Assembly: GCA_963205335.1 (NCBI GenBank)
Contig: CAUJIM010000014.1
Span: 1-51,603, forward strand
Origin: Pseudomonadota bacterium
Lineage (GTDB): Bacteria; Pseudomonadota; Gammaproteobacteria; Burkholderiales; Burkholderiaceae_C
DNA length: 51,603 bases
Direction: 5' to 3'
The notes under the pieces are model-generated. The model saw nothing but the letters and a program-made list of their open reading frames with translations, did not search any database and was not told the origin of the DNA. Position numbers and translations under genes: made by a program. Positions 16,160-24,101 of this stretch are shown here, piece after piece. Every line of letters starts with the position of its first letter. Within the stretch, counting starts at the first letter, position 1.

Positions 16160-16606
16160 TCAGTGAGCGAGCGCGGCCTTGACGGCGGCGGAGACCAGGC
16201 CCATGTCGGCCTTGCCCGCGAGCTGCTTCTTGGCCGCGCCCATGACCTTGCCCATGTCGGCCGGGCCGCTCGCGCCCACCTGGGCGACCAGCGCCTGGAC
16301 GGCGGCGTGCACCTCGGCTTCCGAGAGGCGCGCGGGCAGGTAGGCCGAAAGCACCTGCATCTCGGCCTTTTCCTTGTCGGCCAGGTCCTGCCGGGCGGCG
16401 CTTTCGTAGGCGGCGATGCTGTCCTTGCGCTGCTTGATGAGCTTGTCGACGATGGCGACGACGGCGGCGTCGTCCAGCACCACGCGCTCGTCCACTTCCT
16501 TTTGCTTGCACGCGGCCAGCAGCAGGCGGATGGTGCCCAGGCGCTCGGCCTCGTGCGCGCGCATCGCGGCCTTCATGTCTTCGGTGATTTGCTCTTTGAG
16601 AGTCAT
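16160..16606 (-). CDS. yqeY: GatB/YqeY domain protein
   Basis: The 148-residue protein starts MTLKEQITEDMKAAMRAHEAERLGTIRLLLAA, followed by DSIAAYESAARQDLADKEKAEMQVLSAYLP and GPADMGKVMGAAKKQLAGKADM, the standard YqeY pattern. This is the domain shared with the C-terminus of the amidotransferase subunit GatB, which binds tRNA; the stand-alone protein has no firmly established role. It is just downstream of rpsU with an attenuating terminator between, the common proteobacterial order. Confidence 0.93.
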   Translation of the reverse strand: MTLKEQITEDMKAAMRAHEAERLGTIRLLLAACKQKEVDERVVLDDAAVVAIVDKLIKQRKDSIAAYESAARQDLADKEKAEMQVLSAYLPARLSEAEVHAAVQALVAQVGASGPADMGKVMGAAKKQLAGKADMGLVSAAVKAALAH

Positions 16607-16620
16607 GCGGGATCCTTCAA

Positions 16621-16656
16621 AAACGAAAAAACCGCGCCAGGCGTCCCGGGCGCGGT
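16621..16656 (-). terminator. Intrinsic terminator after rpsU
   Basis: On the minus strand an 8-bp stem ACCGCGCC / GGCGCGGT is followed by TTTTTTCGTTTT. It lies 33 bp past the rpsU stop and 14 bp before the yqeY ATG, so it should end or attenuate the rpsU transcript. Confidence 0.85.
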
Positions 16657-16689
16657 TGTCTGGGGCCGGTGCCGGGCAGCCGGCCTGGC

Positions 16690-16902
16690 TCAGTACAGCT
16701 TCTTGGGCAGCTGCATGCTGCGCACGCGCTTGTAGTGGCGCTTGACGGCGGCGGCCTTCTTGCGCTTGCGCTCGGCGGTGGGCTTCTCGTAGAACTCGCG
16801 GGCGCGCAGGTCGGTCAGCAGGCCGAGCTTTTCGATGGTGCGCTTGAAGCGGCGCAGCGCCACATCAAAGGGTTCGTTTTCTTTCACACGGATGGTCGTC
16901 AT
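16690..16902 (-). CDS. rpsU: 30S ribosomal protein bS21
   Basis: The 70-residue basic protein starts [21 protein letters not shown] and continues [33 protein letters not shown], the complete bS21 sequence pattern. It binds the 16S 3' region of the 30S subunit and assists translation initiation. It begins the rpsU-yqeY-dehydrogenase run. A TATAAT box ~130 bp upstream implies a long leader with two stem-loops. Confidence 0.97.
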
Positions 16903-17031
16903 CAGCCAAAATTTTCCAGAATGTGCCCGCAGAGGGTGGGTCGGGAAGATCGGGCCCGGCCCGCCGTGCGCGGCGGTTTTCCCCGTCTGTTAACTAGTAT
17001 GGCCGACGGGGCTGATGCCATGAAGCCTGCC

Positions 17032-17037
17032 ATTATA
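17032..17037 (-). promoter_or_regulatory. -10 box for rpsU and long structured leader
   Basis: On the minus strand a perfect TATAAT lies ~130 bp before the rpsU ATG; a good -35 is not obvious (TTTCCG-like at about 17 bp). The implied ~120-nt leader contains two stems: CCCCGTC/GACGGGG (16981-16987 with 17005-17011) and CCGCCG/CGGCGG (16961-16966 with 16971-16976). Confidence 0.5.
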
Positions 17038-17064
17038 AATAATCCTGGCCGGAAACGGAAAATT

Positions 17065-17499
17065 CTACCGGCCGCTCGCGCTCTGGATGGCCACCAGACG
17101 CGCGAGACCGAGAAAGCGCGCGCGGTCTGCGTCGGGCAGCGACTGCAGTATTTCGTCCTGCACGTCCTTGACGATGGGCAGCAGGGCCGCGTGGAGGCGC
17201 TCGCCCTCGGCGGTCAGCGAGAGTTCGCGGGCCCTGCGGTCGCGCTGACTGACGACGCGGCGTACCCAGCCCTTCTGCTCCAGCCGGTCGATGACGCCGC
17301 CTATCGTGGCGCGGTCGTAGGCGATCAGTTCCGCGACGCTCGCCTGGTCCGTCGCCGGGTGGGCGTGGATGGCGTCCAGCGCGGCAAACTGAACCGAGGT
17401 CAGGTCGAAGCCCGCCGCCTGGGTACGCTGGGCGAATATCTGCGTCGACCTCTGGTGCATGCGGCGGATCAGGTGCCCCACCATGTCGAGTGATTCCAT
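17065..17499 (-). CDS. mobR: MarR-family regulator, MobR type
   Basis: The 144-residue MarR protein (a GTG one codon upstream is an alternative start) has dimerisation helices (LIRRMHQRSTQIFAQRTQAAG), the winged helix-turn-helix with SVAELIAYDRATIGGVIDRLEQKGWVRR as recognition region, and the wing SQRDRRARELSLTAEG. It is divergent from a MobA-like monooxygenase. In Comamonas testosteroni the MarR protein MobR is encoded next to mobA and represses it until 3-hydroxybenzoate is bound. The gene arrangement and the palindromic site in the shared promoter region support that assignment here. Ligand identity is inferred. Confidence 0.85.
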   Translation of the reverse strand: MESLDMVGHLIRRMHQRSTQIFAQRTQAAGFDLTSVQFAALDAIHAHPATDQASVAELIAYDRATIGGVIDRLEQKGWVRRVVSQRDRRARELSLTAEGERLHAALLPIVKDVQDEILQSLPDADRARFLGLARLVAIQSASGR

Positions 17500-17576
17500 C
17501 ACGGCACTCCGCTTTCAGGGCCCGGTCTGCATTGGGCATGCGGACAACGGTGCTTTCGATAAGTATACATACAGTA

Positions 17577-17606
17577 TTGACGACATATGATATGTATAGA
17601 TATTAT
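17577..17606 (+). promoter_or_regulatory. mobA promoter with MarR-type operator in the spacer
   Basis: TTGACG (17577-17582), 18-bp spacer and TATTAT (17601-17606) form a strong sigma-70 promoter. The spacer holds the near-perfect palindrome ACATA-TGA-TATGT (17583-17595), and a second ATACAT half-site-like run lies at 17565-17571. A MarR dimer bound here would block RNA polymerase. The region is strikingly AT-rich compared with its flanks. Confidence 0.7.
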
Positions 17607-17614
17607 TTCCTGGT

Positions 17615-17642
17615 GAGCCGCCGGATGGCTCGCGGCTTTTTT
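17615..17642 (+). terminator. Terminator-like hairpin in the mobA leader
   Basis: Alternative short stems, GAGCC/GGCTC and AGCCGC/GCGGCT, are followed by TTTTTT (17637-17642). It lies between the predicted start point (~17613) and the mobA ribosome binding site (AGGAG, 17651-17655). It could attenuate read-through, or could be a chance structure of moderate stability. Confidence 0.45.
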
Positions 17643-17662
17643 CCAGCACCAGGAGATCCCGA

Positions 17663-19573
17663 ATGCAGTATTACAAGGATGGCTTCAGGGGTGGCAACCC
17701 CGACGTGGAGCAGGCCGCGCCCGACCGGCGCAACCGCGGCGCCAACGAGCCCCTGCCCGAGAAGGTCGACGTGTTGATCGCCGGCACCGGGCCGGCCGGC
17801 CTGTGCCTGGCCGCGCAGCTGGCCCGGTTTCCCGAGATCGACACCATGATCGTGGAGCGCATGCCGGCCAACATCATCAAGGGCAAGGCCGACGGCATCA
17901 ACACGCGCACCATGGAGATGTTCCAGGCCTTCGGCTTCGCCGACAAGGTCAAGCGCGAGGCCTACTGGGTGAACCAGACCGCCTTCTGGATGCCGGACCC
18001 GGCCAGGCCCGAGCACATCCGGCGCGTCGGCCGGGTGCAGGACGTGGCCGACGACAGCTCGGAGATGCCGCACATCCTGATCAACCAGGCGCGGCTGCAC
18101 GAGCTCTTCCTGGAGGTGATGCGCAACTCGGGCGCGCGGCTCGAGCCGGACTACGGCTGGGAGCTCGTCGGCCTCACGGTCGACCCCACGACCGATGACC
18201 ACCCGGTGACCGTGACGCTCAAGGACGCCAGCGGCGTCAACTGGTGGGCGACGAGGACGGTGCGCGCGAACTACGTCGTCGGCTGCGATGGCGCGCATTC
18301 GGCGGTGCGCAAGGCGATCGGCGGCGAGCTGCACGGCGACGCCGCGCACCAGGCGTGGGGCGTGATGGACATCCTGGCCAACACCGATTTCCCCGACGTG
18401 CGGCAGAAGTGCCTGATCTCCTCCGCCAGCGAGGGCAACGTATTGATCCTGCCGCGCGAGGGCGGCTACGTGTTCCGCATGTACGTGGAGCTCGACAAGC
18501 TCAATCCCGACGAGAAGGTGACGAGCCGCAAGCTCACCCAGGACGACATGATCGCCGCGGCCAACCGCATCATCCGGCCGTACTCGCTCGATGTGAAGGA
18601 GGTCGTCTGGTGGTCCATCTACGAGATCGGGCACAGCATCACCGACAAGTTCGACGACGTGCCCGAGGGTTCCGGGCGGAATCCGCGCGTGTTCACCGCG
18701 GGCGACGCCTGCCACACCCACTCGCCCAAGGCGGGGCAGGGCATGAATGTCTCGATGCAGGATACCTTCAACCTGGGCTGGAAGCTGGTGCACGTGCTGA
18801 CGGGGCGGGCCGACGCCAGCCTGCTGCGCAGCTATTCCGAGGAGCGCCTGACCGAAGCCAGGCGGCTGGTCGATACCGACCACGAATGGGCGCGCATCAT
18901 GTCGGCGCCCACCACCCAGGCCGAGCGCGACGGCACCGAGGAGCCGCGCATCATCCGCCAGTTCAAGGCCAACCTGGAATTCACCGGCGGCACCGCCGTG
19001 AAGTACGACGCGTCGTACCTGTTCGCCCGGCCGGCGCACCAGGCGCTCGCCCGGGGCGAAGAGATCGGCCGGCGCTTTCACTCGGCGCCGGTGGTGCGCC
19101 TGTCGGACGCCAAACAGATGCAGCTCGGGCACGCCGCCGAGGCCGACGCGCGCTGGCGCATCTATGCCTTTGCCGGCAGGGCCGACGGCTCGCGGCCGGG
19201 CTCGGCCGTCCACCGGCTGGCCGACTGGCTGGAGTCGGACCCCGGGTCGCCGATCGTGCGCCACACCCGCGAGGGCGAGGACGTCGACGCGGTGATCGAC
19301 TTTCGCGCGGTGTTCCAGCAGACCTTCGAGGAGCTGGCCTGCGAGGACATGCCTTCGCTGCTCAAGCCCAGGACCGGCAAGCTGGGCCTGCAGGATCACG
19401 AGAAGGTCTTCTGCGTCGACCACAAGGGCGCGGGCGACATCTTCGACATGCGCGGCATCGACCGCGACCGTGGGTGCATGGTCGTCGTGCGCCCGGACCA
19501 GTACACGGCCAATGTCCTGCCGCTCGACGGCTACGAAGAGCTGGCGCGGTTCTTTGCCGGCGTCCTGCGGTGA
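17663..19573 (+). CDS. mobA: 3-hydroxybenzoate 4-monooxygenase (FAD-dependent), MobA type
   Basis: The 636-residue class A flavoprotein hydroxylase has an FAD fingerprint DVLIAGTGPAGLCLAAQLA (GTGPAG 41-46), the VGCDGAHSAVRKAIG DG motif and FTAGDACHTHSPKAGQGMNVSMQDTFNLGWKL, the GD motif. A C-terminal thioredoxin-like domain ends near KVFCVDHKGAG and VVVRPDQYTANVLPLDGYEELARFF. The length matches Comamonas MobA (~639 aa), which converts 3-hydroxybenzoate to protocatechuate with NADPH and O2. Phenol 2-monooxygenase is the closest alternative. AGGAG lies 7 bp before the ATG. It is divergent from the MarR gene. No protocatechuate ring-cleavage genes are nearby, so the pathway must finish elsewhere. 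Confidence 0.88.
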   Translation: MQYYKDGFRGGNPDVEQAAPDRRNRGANEPLPEKVDVLIAGTGPAGLCLAAQLARFPEIDTMIVERMPANIIKGKADGINTRTMEMFQAFGFADKVKREAYWVNQTAFWMPDPARPEHIRRVGRVQDVADDSSEMPHILINQARLHELFLEVMRNSGARLEPDYGWELVGLTVDPTTDDHPVTVTLKDASGVNWWATRTVRANYVVGCDGAHSAVRKAIGGELHGDAAHQAWGVMDILANTDFPDVRQKCLISSASEGNVLILPREGGYVFRMYVELDKLNPDEKVTSRKLTQDDMIAAANRIIRPYSLDVKEVVWWSIYEIGHSITDKFDDVPEGSGRNPRVFTAGDACHTHSPKAGQGMNVSMQDTFNLGWKLVHVLTGRADASLLRSYSEERLTEARRLVDTDHEWARIMSAPTTQAERDGTEEPRIIRQFKANLEFTGGTAVKYDASYLFARPAHQALARGEEIGRRFHSAPVVRLSDAKQMQLGHAAEADARWRIYAFAGRADGSRPGSAVHRLADWLESDPGSPIVRHTREGEDVDAVIDFRAVFQQTFEELACEDMPSLLKPRTGKLGLQDHEKVFCVDHKGAGDIFDMRGIDRDRGCMVVVRPDQYTANVLPLDGYEELARFFAGVLR

Positions 19574-19645
19574 TGGCCGCTGCAGGCGCGGTGGCGCCGG
19601 CGGCGCCCGCAGTGCCCCGCGGCGGGCGGCGAGGGCGGCAGTGCG

Positions 19646-20860
19646 TCACAGCGCCTGCGCGCAGGCGTGGGCGCTGGCCCAGGCCCACTGGAAGTTGTAG
19701 CCGCCGAGCCAGCCGGTGATGTCCACCACCTCGCCGATGAAGTGCAGGCCGCTCTGGCCGGCCGCTTCCAGCGTCTGCTGCGACAGCGCGCGCGTGTCCA
19801 CGCCGCCGACGGTGACCTCGGCCTTCCTGTAGCCCTCGGTGCCGCTGGGCGTGATGCGCCAGTCGGCCAGCTGCGCGGCAAGCTCGGCCAGCGCCTTGCG
19901 GCTCGCCTCGTTCACCGGGCGCTGCCACTCGGCGCGCTGGCTGGTCCAGGCGTCGGCCAGGCGCGCGGGCAGCCACTGGGCGAGCAGGTTGGCGATGTGC
20001 TTGCGCGACCCGGCCTTGGCCGCGAGCAGCCGCTCCGCCAGGCCGGCGCCGGGCGCCAGGTCGATCGACAGCGGCGTGCCCGGCTGCCAGTAGCTGGAGA
20101 TCTGCAGCACCGCCGGGCCCGAGAGGCCGCGGTGGGTGAACAGCAGGTCTTCGTCGAACGCCGCGCGCGCCTGGGGGTTCTCGGTGCGGATGCGCACCGG
20201 CAGGGCCAGCCCGGCCAGCCGGGCGTGCGGCGCCCATGCCGCGCCGTCGAAGGTGAGCGGCACCAGGCCGGGGCGCTGCGCCACCACGGGGAGGCCGAAC
20301 TGGCGCGCGATGCGGTAGCCCAGGTCGCTGGCGCCGAGCTTGGGTATCGACAGGCCACCGGTGGCCACCACCAGGCGGTGGGCGCTCACCGGGCCGCGCG
20401 TGGTGTGCAGCGTGTATGCGCCGGCCTCGGGCGGGCGGGAGACCGCATCCACGCCGCAGGGCTGCCAGCGCTCGACCCGGCCGTCGGCGCATTCGGCGAG
20501 CAGCATCGCGATCAGGTCTTCGCTGCTGCGGTCGCAGAAGAGCTGGCCCTTGTGTTTTTCGTGGAAGGCGATGCCGTGGCGCCGGACCAGCGCGATGAAG
20601 TCCTGCGGCGTGTAGCGCGACAGGGCGGAGCGGGCGAAGCGCGGGTTGGCGCCGACGAAGTGCCGCTGCGGCGCGCGCGGGTCGAGCTCGCGGTTGGTGA
20701 AGTTGCAGCGCCCGCCGCCCGAGATGCGGATCTTCTCGGCCACCTTGGGCGCGTGGTCGATCAGGAGCACCCTGCGCCCGCGCTGCCCGGCCAGCGCCGC
20801 GCACAGCAGCCCGGCGGCACCGGCGCCGAGGATCACGGCGTCGAAGTGCGGCGTGGCCAT
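19646..20860 (-). CDS. YhiN/HI0933-family FAD-dependent oxidoreductase
   Basis: The 404-residue flavoprotein starts with FDAVILGAGAAGLLCAALAGQRG (GAGAAG 12-17), followed by KIRISGGGRCNFTN, the family hallmark, and HKGQLFCDRSSEDLIAMLLAE. The C-terminal segment GGVDTRALSQQTLEA and GLHFIGEVVDITGWLGGYNFQWAWASG-like end is typical. E. coli YhiN (RdsA/BaiN-like naming in databases) belongs here; the physiological substrate is not established. It is the last gene after the RND pump on the minus strand, separated by a hairpin repeat, and converges with mobA across 72 GC-rich bp. Confidence 0.88.
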   Translation of the reverse strand: MATPHFDAVILGAGAAGLLCAALAGQRGRRVLLIDHAPKVAEKIRISGGGRCNFTNRELDPRAPQRHFVGANPRFARSALSRYTPQDFIALVRRHGIAFHEKHKGQLFCDRSSEDLIAMLLAECADGRVERWQPCGVDAVSRPPEAGAYTLHTTRGPVSAHRLVVATGGLSIPKLGASDLGYRIARQFGLPVVAQRPGLVPLTFDGAAWAPHARLAGLALPVRIRTENPQARAAFDEDLLFTHRGLSGPAVLQISSYWQPGTPLSIDLAPGAGLAERLLAAKAGSRKHIANLLAQWLPARLADAWTSQRAEWQRPVNEASRKALAELAAQLADWRITPSGTEGYRKAEVTVGGVDTRALSQQTLEAAGQSGLHFIGEVVDITGWLGGYNFQWAWASAHACAQAL

Positions 20861-20882
20861 GGGTTGCTGCGGTTCATGGATG

Positions 20883-20936
20883 AAAAGTGGATCCAGCGCT
20901 TTTGTGGCAAGCGCTGGCAGCTCTCGAAAAAGTAGA
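20883..20936 (-). repeat. Intergenic hairpin repeat, copy 6
   Basis: A perfect 9-bp stem CCAGCGCTT / AAGCGCTGG (20893-20901 with 20909-20917) is flanked by AGCTCTCGAAAAA next to the RND transporter stop and by GTGGATC. It fills the gap between the transporter gene and the YhiN-type gene. Confidence 0.75.
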
Positions 20937-23900
20937 TTACCGGACCGTGGCGGTCGTCTCGGCCGCTTCCCGGCCGTGCCCGCGCACGAAGAGCTTGCGC
21001 ACCACGAGGAAGAACACCGGCACGAAGAAGATGCCCAGGACGGTGGCGAACACCATGCCGCCGAGCACGGCGGTGCCGATCGCGTTGCGCCCCGCCGCGC
21101 CCGCGCCGGTGCCCAGAGCGAGCGGCAGCACGCCGAAGCCGAAGGCGAGCGAGGTCATCAAGATGGGCCGCAGGCGCAGGCGCACCGCCTGCACCGTCGC
21201 GTCCAGCAGGCTCTGGCCGCGCTCCTGCAGCTGCATCGCGAACTCGACGATCAGGATGGCGTTCTTGGACGCCAGCCCCACGGTGGTGAGCAGCCCGACC
21301 TGGAAGTACACGTCGTTGGCCAGCCCGCGCCCGTAGGTGGCCGCGAGCGCGCCGATCACGCCCAGCGGCACCGCCAGCATGACCGACGCGGGCACGCTCC
21401 AGCTCTCGTACAGCGCGGCCAGGCAGAGGAACACGAAGAGGATGGAGACGGCGTACAGCAGCGGCGCCTGCGAGCCGGACTGGCGCTCCTGCAGCGAGGC
21501 GCCGGTCCATTCGATGCCGATGCCGGGCGGCATGGCCTGCATGATGCGCTCCACCGCGGCCATCGCGTCGCCCGAGCTCGCGCCCTCGGCGGTGTTGGCC
21601 TCCATTTCCATCGCCGGGCTGCCGTTGTAGCGCATGAGCTGCGGCGAGCCGCTGGCCCAGGCAGTGGTGGCGAACGCGTCGAAGCGCACCATCTCGCCGT
21701 TCCTGTTGCGCACGCTCCACTGGGCGATGTCCTGCGGCAGCATGCGCGCCGGCCCGTCGCCCTGAATGTAGACGCGCTTGACGCGGCCCTGGTGGATGAA
21801 GTCGTTGACGTAGGTGCCGCCCATGGCGCTTGCCAGCACGCCGTTGATGTCGCTGATCGACAGGCCCAGCGCCGAGGCCTTGCGGTCGTCGACGACCACG
21901 CGCAGCTCGGAGGTGTCGTCGAAGCCCGTGGTGCGCATGTTGGCCAGCGCCGGCTCCTGGCGCGCGGCGGCGATCACGTCGTCCTTGGCCTTCATCAGCG
22001 CCTCGTGGCCCAGGCCGTTCAGGTCCTTGAGCACGAAGTTGATGCCCGCGCTCGAGCCCAGGCCGCGCACCGGCGGCGGCATGACAGCGAAGATGCGCGC
22101 GTCGCGGATGTGGCGCAGCTCCTGGTTGGCCTTGCGCGCGATGGCCTCGGCCGACTGGCCGGGCAGCGGCCTTTCGGCCCAGTCCGTCAGGCGCACGAAC
22201 ATGCTGCCCGAGCTCTGGTTGCCGTTGAAGCCGTAGATCGCGTTGGTGCTGAAGATCTCGGGCTTGTCCTTGAAGTACAGCCGGATCTGCTCCATCACGT
22301 CCTGCAGCCGGGCGTCGGTGGCGCCCGAGGGCAGGGTGACGTTGACGCGGATGAAGCCCTGGTCCTCGTTGGGCAGGAACGAGGTGGGCAGGCGGTGGAA
22401 CATCCAGGCCACCGCCGCGAGCACCACGGCGAACAGCACCATCATGCGCAGCGAGCGGCGCAGCAGGCGCGCCACGCTGCCCTGGTAGCGGTTGGCGGAG
22501 GCGTCGAAGTGCCGGTTGAACCACTGGAAGAACCGGTCGACCATGCCCAGCAGCCCGCGCCGCGGCGCGTGCCCCGGCTGGTGGTGCGCCGTGGGCTTGA
22601 GCAGGCTGGCGCACAGCGCCGGCGTGAGCGTGAGCGCGATGAAGACCGACAGCGCCATGGCCGCGACGATGGTGATCGAGAACTGCCGGTAGATCACCCC
22701 CACCGAGCCCGGGAAGAAGGCCATGGGCACGAACACCGCCGCCAGGGTGAGGCCGATGCCGATGAGCGCGGGCGTGATCTCGCGCATCGACTCGCGCGTG
22801 GCCTCCCTGGGCGAGAGCCCCTGCTCGTTCATCACCCGCTCGACGTTCTCGATCACGACGATGGCGTCGTCCACCAGCAGGCCGATGGCCAGCACCAGCG
22901 CGAACATGGTGAGCATGTTGATCGAGTAGCCCATGGCGTTGAGCACGCCGAGCGTGCCCAGCAGCACCACCGGCACCGAGATCATGGGGATGAAGGTGGC
23001 GCGCCAGTTCTGCAGGAAGACGAACATCACCAGCGTGACCAGCAGCATGGCCTCGGCCAGGGTCTTGATCACCTCCTCGATCGAGGCGCGCACGAAGGGG
23101 GTGGAGTCGGAGCTGACGAAGCCGGTGATGCCGTCGGGGAAGTAGGGCGCGAGCTCGGCGAGCTTTTTCGCCACGTCGTCGGCCACCTTGGTGGCGTTGG
23201 CGCCGTCGGCCAGGATGATCCCGAGGCCCGCGCCGGGCTGGCCGTCGAGCACCGAGCGCACGGTGTAGTTGTCGGGGTCCAGCGCCACGCGGGCCACGTC
23301 GGCCATGGTCACCACCGAGCCGTCGGGCAGCGCCTTGAGCACGATGGCCTTGAACTCTTGCACGGTCTGCAGCTTGGTGCGCGCGGTGATCGTGGCGTTG
23401 AGCATCTGGCCCTTGACGGCGGGCAGGGAGCCGAGCTGCCCGGCCGAGACCTGGGCGTTCTGCGCGTTGAGCGCGGCGGCCAGGTCCGACGGCATCAGCG
23501 CGTACTTCTCCATCTTCGCCGGGTCCATCCAGATGCGCATGGCGTAGGGCGTGCCGAAGACGAAGATGTCGCCCACGCCGTCGATGCGCGCCAGCACGTC
23601 CACCACGTTGCTGTTGAGGTAGTCGCCTATCGTCACCTGCGTCACGCTCGGGTCGGGCGAGGTGAAGACGTAGGTGACGAGGAAGTCCTGCCCGCCCTTG
23701 TTGATGAACAGGCCGCGGCTCTTGACCGCGTCGGGCAGGCGGTTCATCGCGCCCTGCATCTTGTTCTGCGCCTGCACCTGCGCCACGTCGATGTTGGCGC
23801 CGGGCGCGAAGGTGAGCGTGGTGCGCGAGCGCCCCGCCGAATCGCTGGTCGAGCTCATGTAGAGCAGGTTGTCCAGGCCCTTGAGCTGCTGCTCGATGAT

Positions 23901-24089
23901 CTGCGTGACCGAGTTTTCCACCGTCTCGGCCGAGGCGCCGGTGTAGGTGGTGTTGATGGTCACGCGCGGCGGCGCGATCTCGGGGTACATCTCCAGCGGC
24001 AGCGTGGCGATGGAGAACGCCCCCGCGAGCATGATCATGATCGCGATCACCCAGGCGAAGACCGGGCGGTTGATGAAGAACTGCGCCAT
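20937..24089 (-). CDS. RND multidrug efflux transporter (AcrB/MexB type, HAE1)
   Basis: The 1050-residue inner-membrane pump starts MAQFFINRPVFAWVIAIMIMLAGAFSIATLPLEMYPEIAPP, the HAE1 opening. It has two large periplasmic loops and twelve expected membrane segments. The proton-relay pair in LAIGLLVDDAIVVIENVERVM (about residues 406-407) is intact, as is the FVPMAFFPGSVGVIYRQFS repeat region. The C-terminus ends RKLFVRGHGREAAE. It exports hydrophobic drugs with proton antiport in complex with the adaptor encoded 12 bp upstream. No TolC-type outer-membrane gene or local repressor gene is adjacent. The substrate range cannot be read from sequence. Confidence 0.96.
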   Translation of the reverse strand: MAQFFINRPVFAWVIAIMIMLAGAFSIATLPLEMYPEIAPPRVTINTTYTGASAETVENSVTQIIEQQLKGLDNLLYMSSTSDSAGRSRTTLTFAPGANIDVAQVQAQNKMQGAMNRLPDAVKSRGLFINKGGQDFLVTYVFTSPDPSVTQVTIGDYLNSNVVDVLARIDGVGDIFVFGTPYAMRIWMDPAKMEKYALMPSDLAAALNAQNAQVSAGQLGSLPAVKGQMLNATITARTKLQTVQEFKAIVLKALPDGSVVTMADVARVALDPDNYTVRSVLDGQPGAGLGIILADGANATKVADDVAKKLAELAPYFPDGITGFVSSDSTPFVRASIEEVIKTLAEAMLLVTLVMFVFLQNWRATFIPMISVPVVLLGTLGVLNAMGYSINMLTMFALVLAIGLLVDDAIVVIENVERVMNEQGLSPREATRESMREITPALIGIGLTLAAVFVPMAFFPGSVGVIYRQFSITIVAAMALSVFIALTLTPALCASLLKPTAHHQPGHAPRRGLLGMVDRFFQWFNRHFDASANRYQGSVARLLRRSLRMMVLFAVVLAAVAWMFHRLPTSFLPNEDQGFIRVNVTLPSGATDARLQDVMEQIRLYFKDKPEIFSTNAIYGFNGNQSSGSMFVRLTDWAERPLPGQSAEAIARKANQELRHIRDARIFAVMPPPVRGLGSSAGINFVLKDLNGLGHEALMKAKDDVIAAARQEPALANMRTTGFDDTSELRVVVDDRKASALGLSISDINGVLASAMGGTYVNDFIHQGRVKRVYIQGDGPARMLPQDIAQWSVRNRNGEMVRFDAFATTAWASGSPQLMRYNGSPAMEMEANTAEGASSGDAMAAVERIMQAMPPGIGIEWTGASLQERQSGSQAPLLYAVSILFVFLCLAALYESWSVPASVMLAVPLGVIGALAATYGRGLANDVYFQVGLLTTVGLASKNAILIVEFAMQLQERGQSLLDATVQAVRLRLRPILMTSLAFGFGVLPLALGTGAGAAGRNAIGTAVLGGMVFATVLGIFFVPVFFLVVRKLFVRGHGREAAETTATVR

Positions 24090-24101
24090 GGTGCGTGGGC
24101 C

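Noticed and set aside
19574-19645. Possible terminator between mobA and the YhiN-type gene
   Set aside because: GC-rich with several weak self-complementary segments but no T run on either strand.
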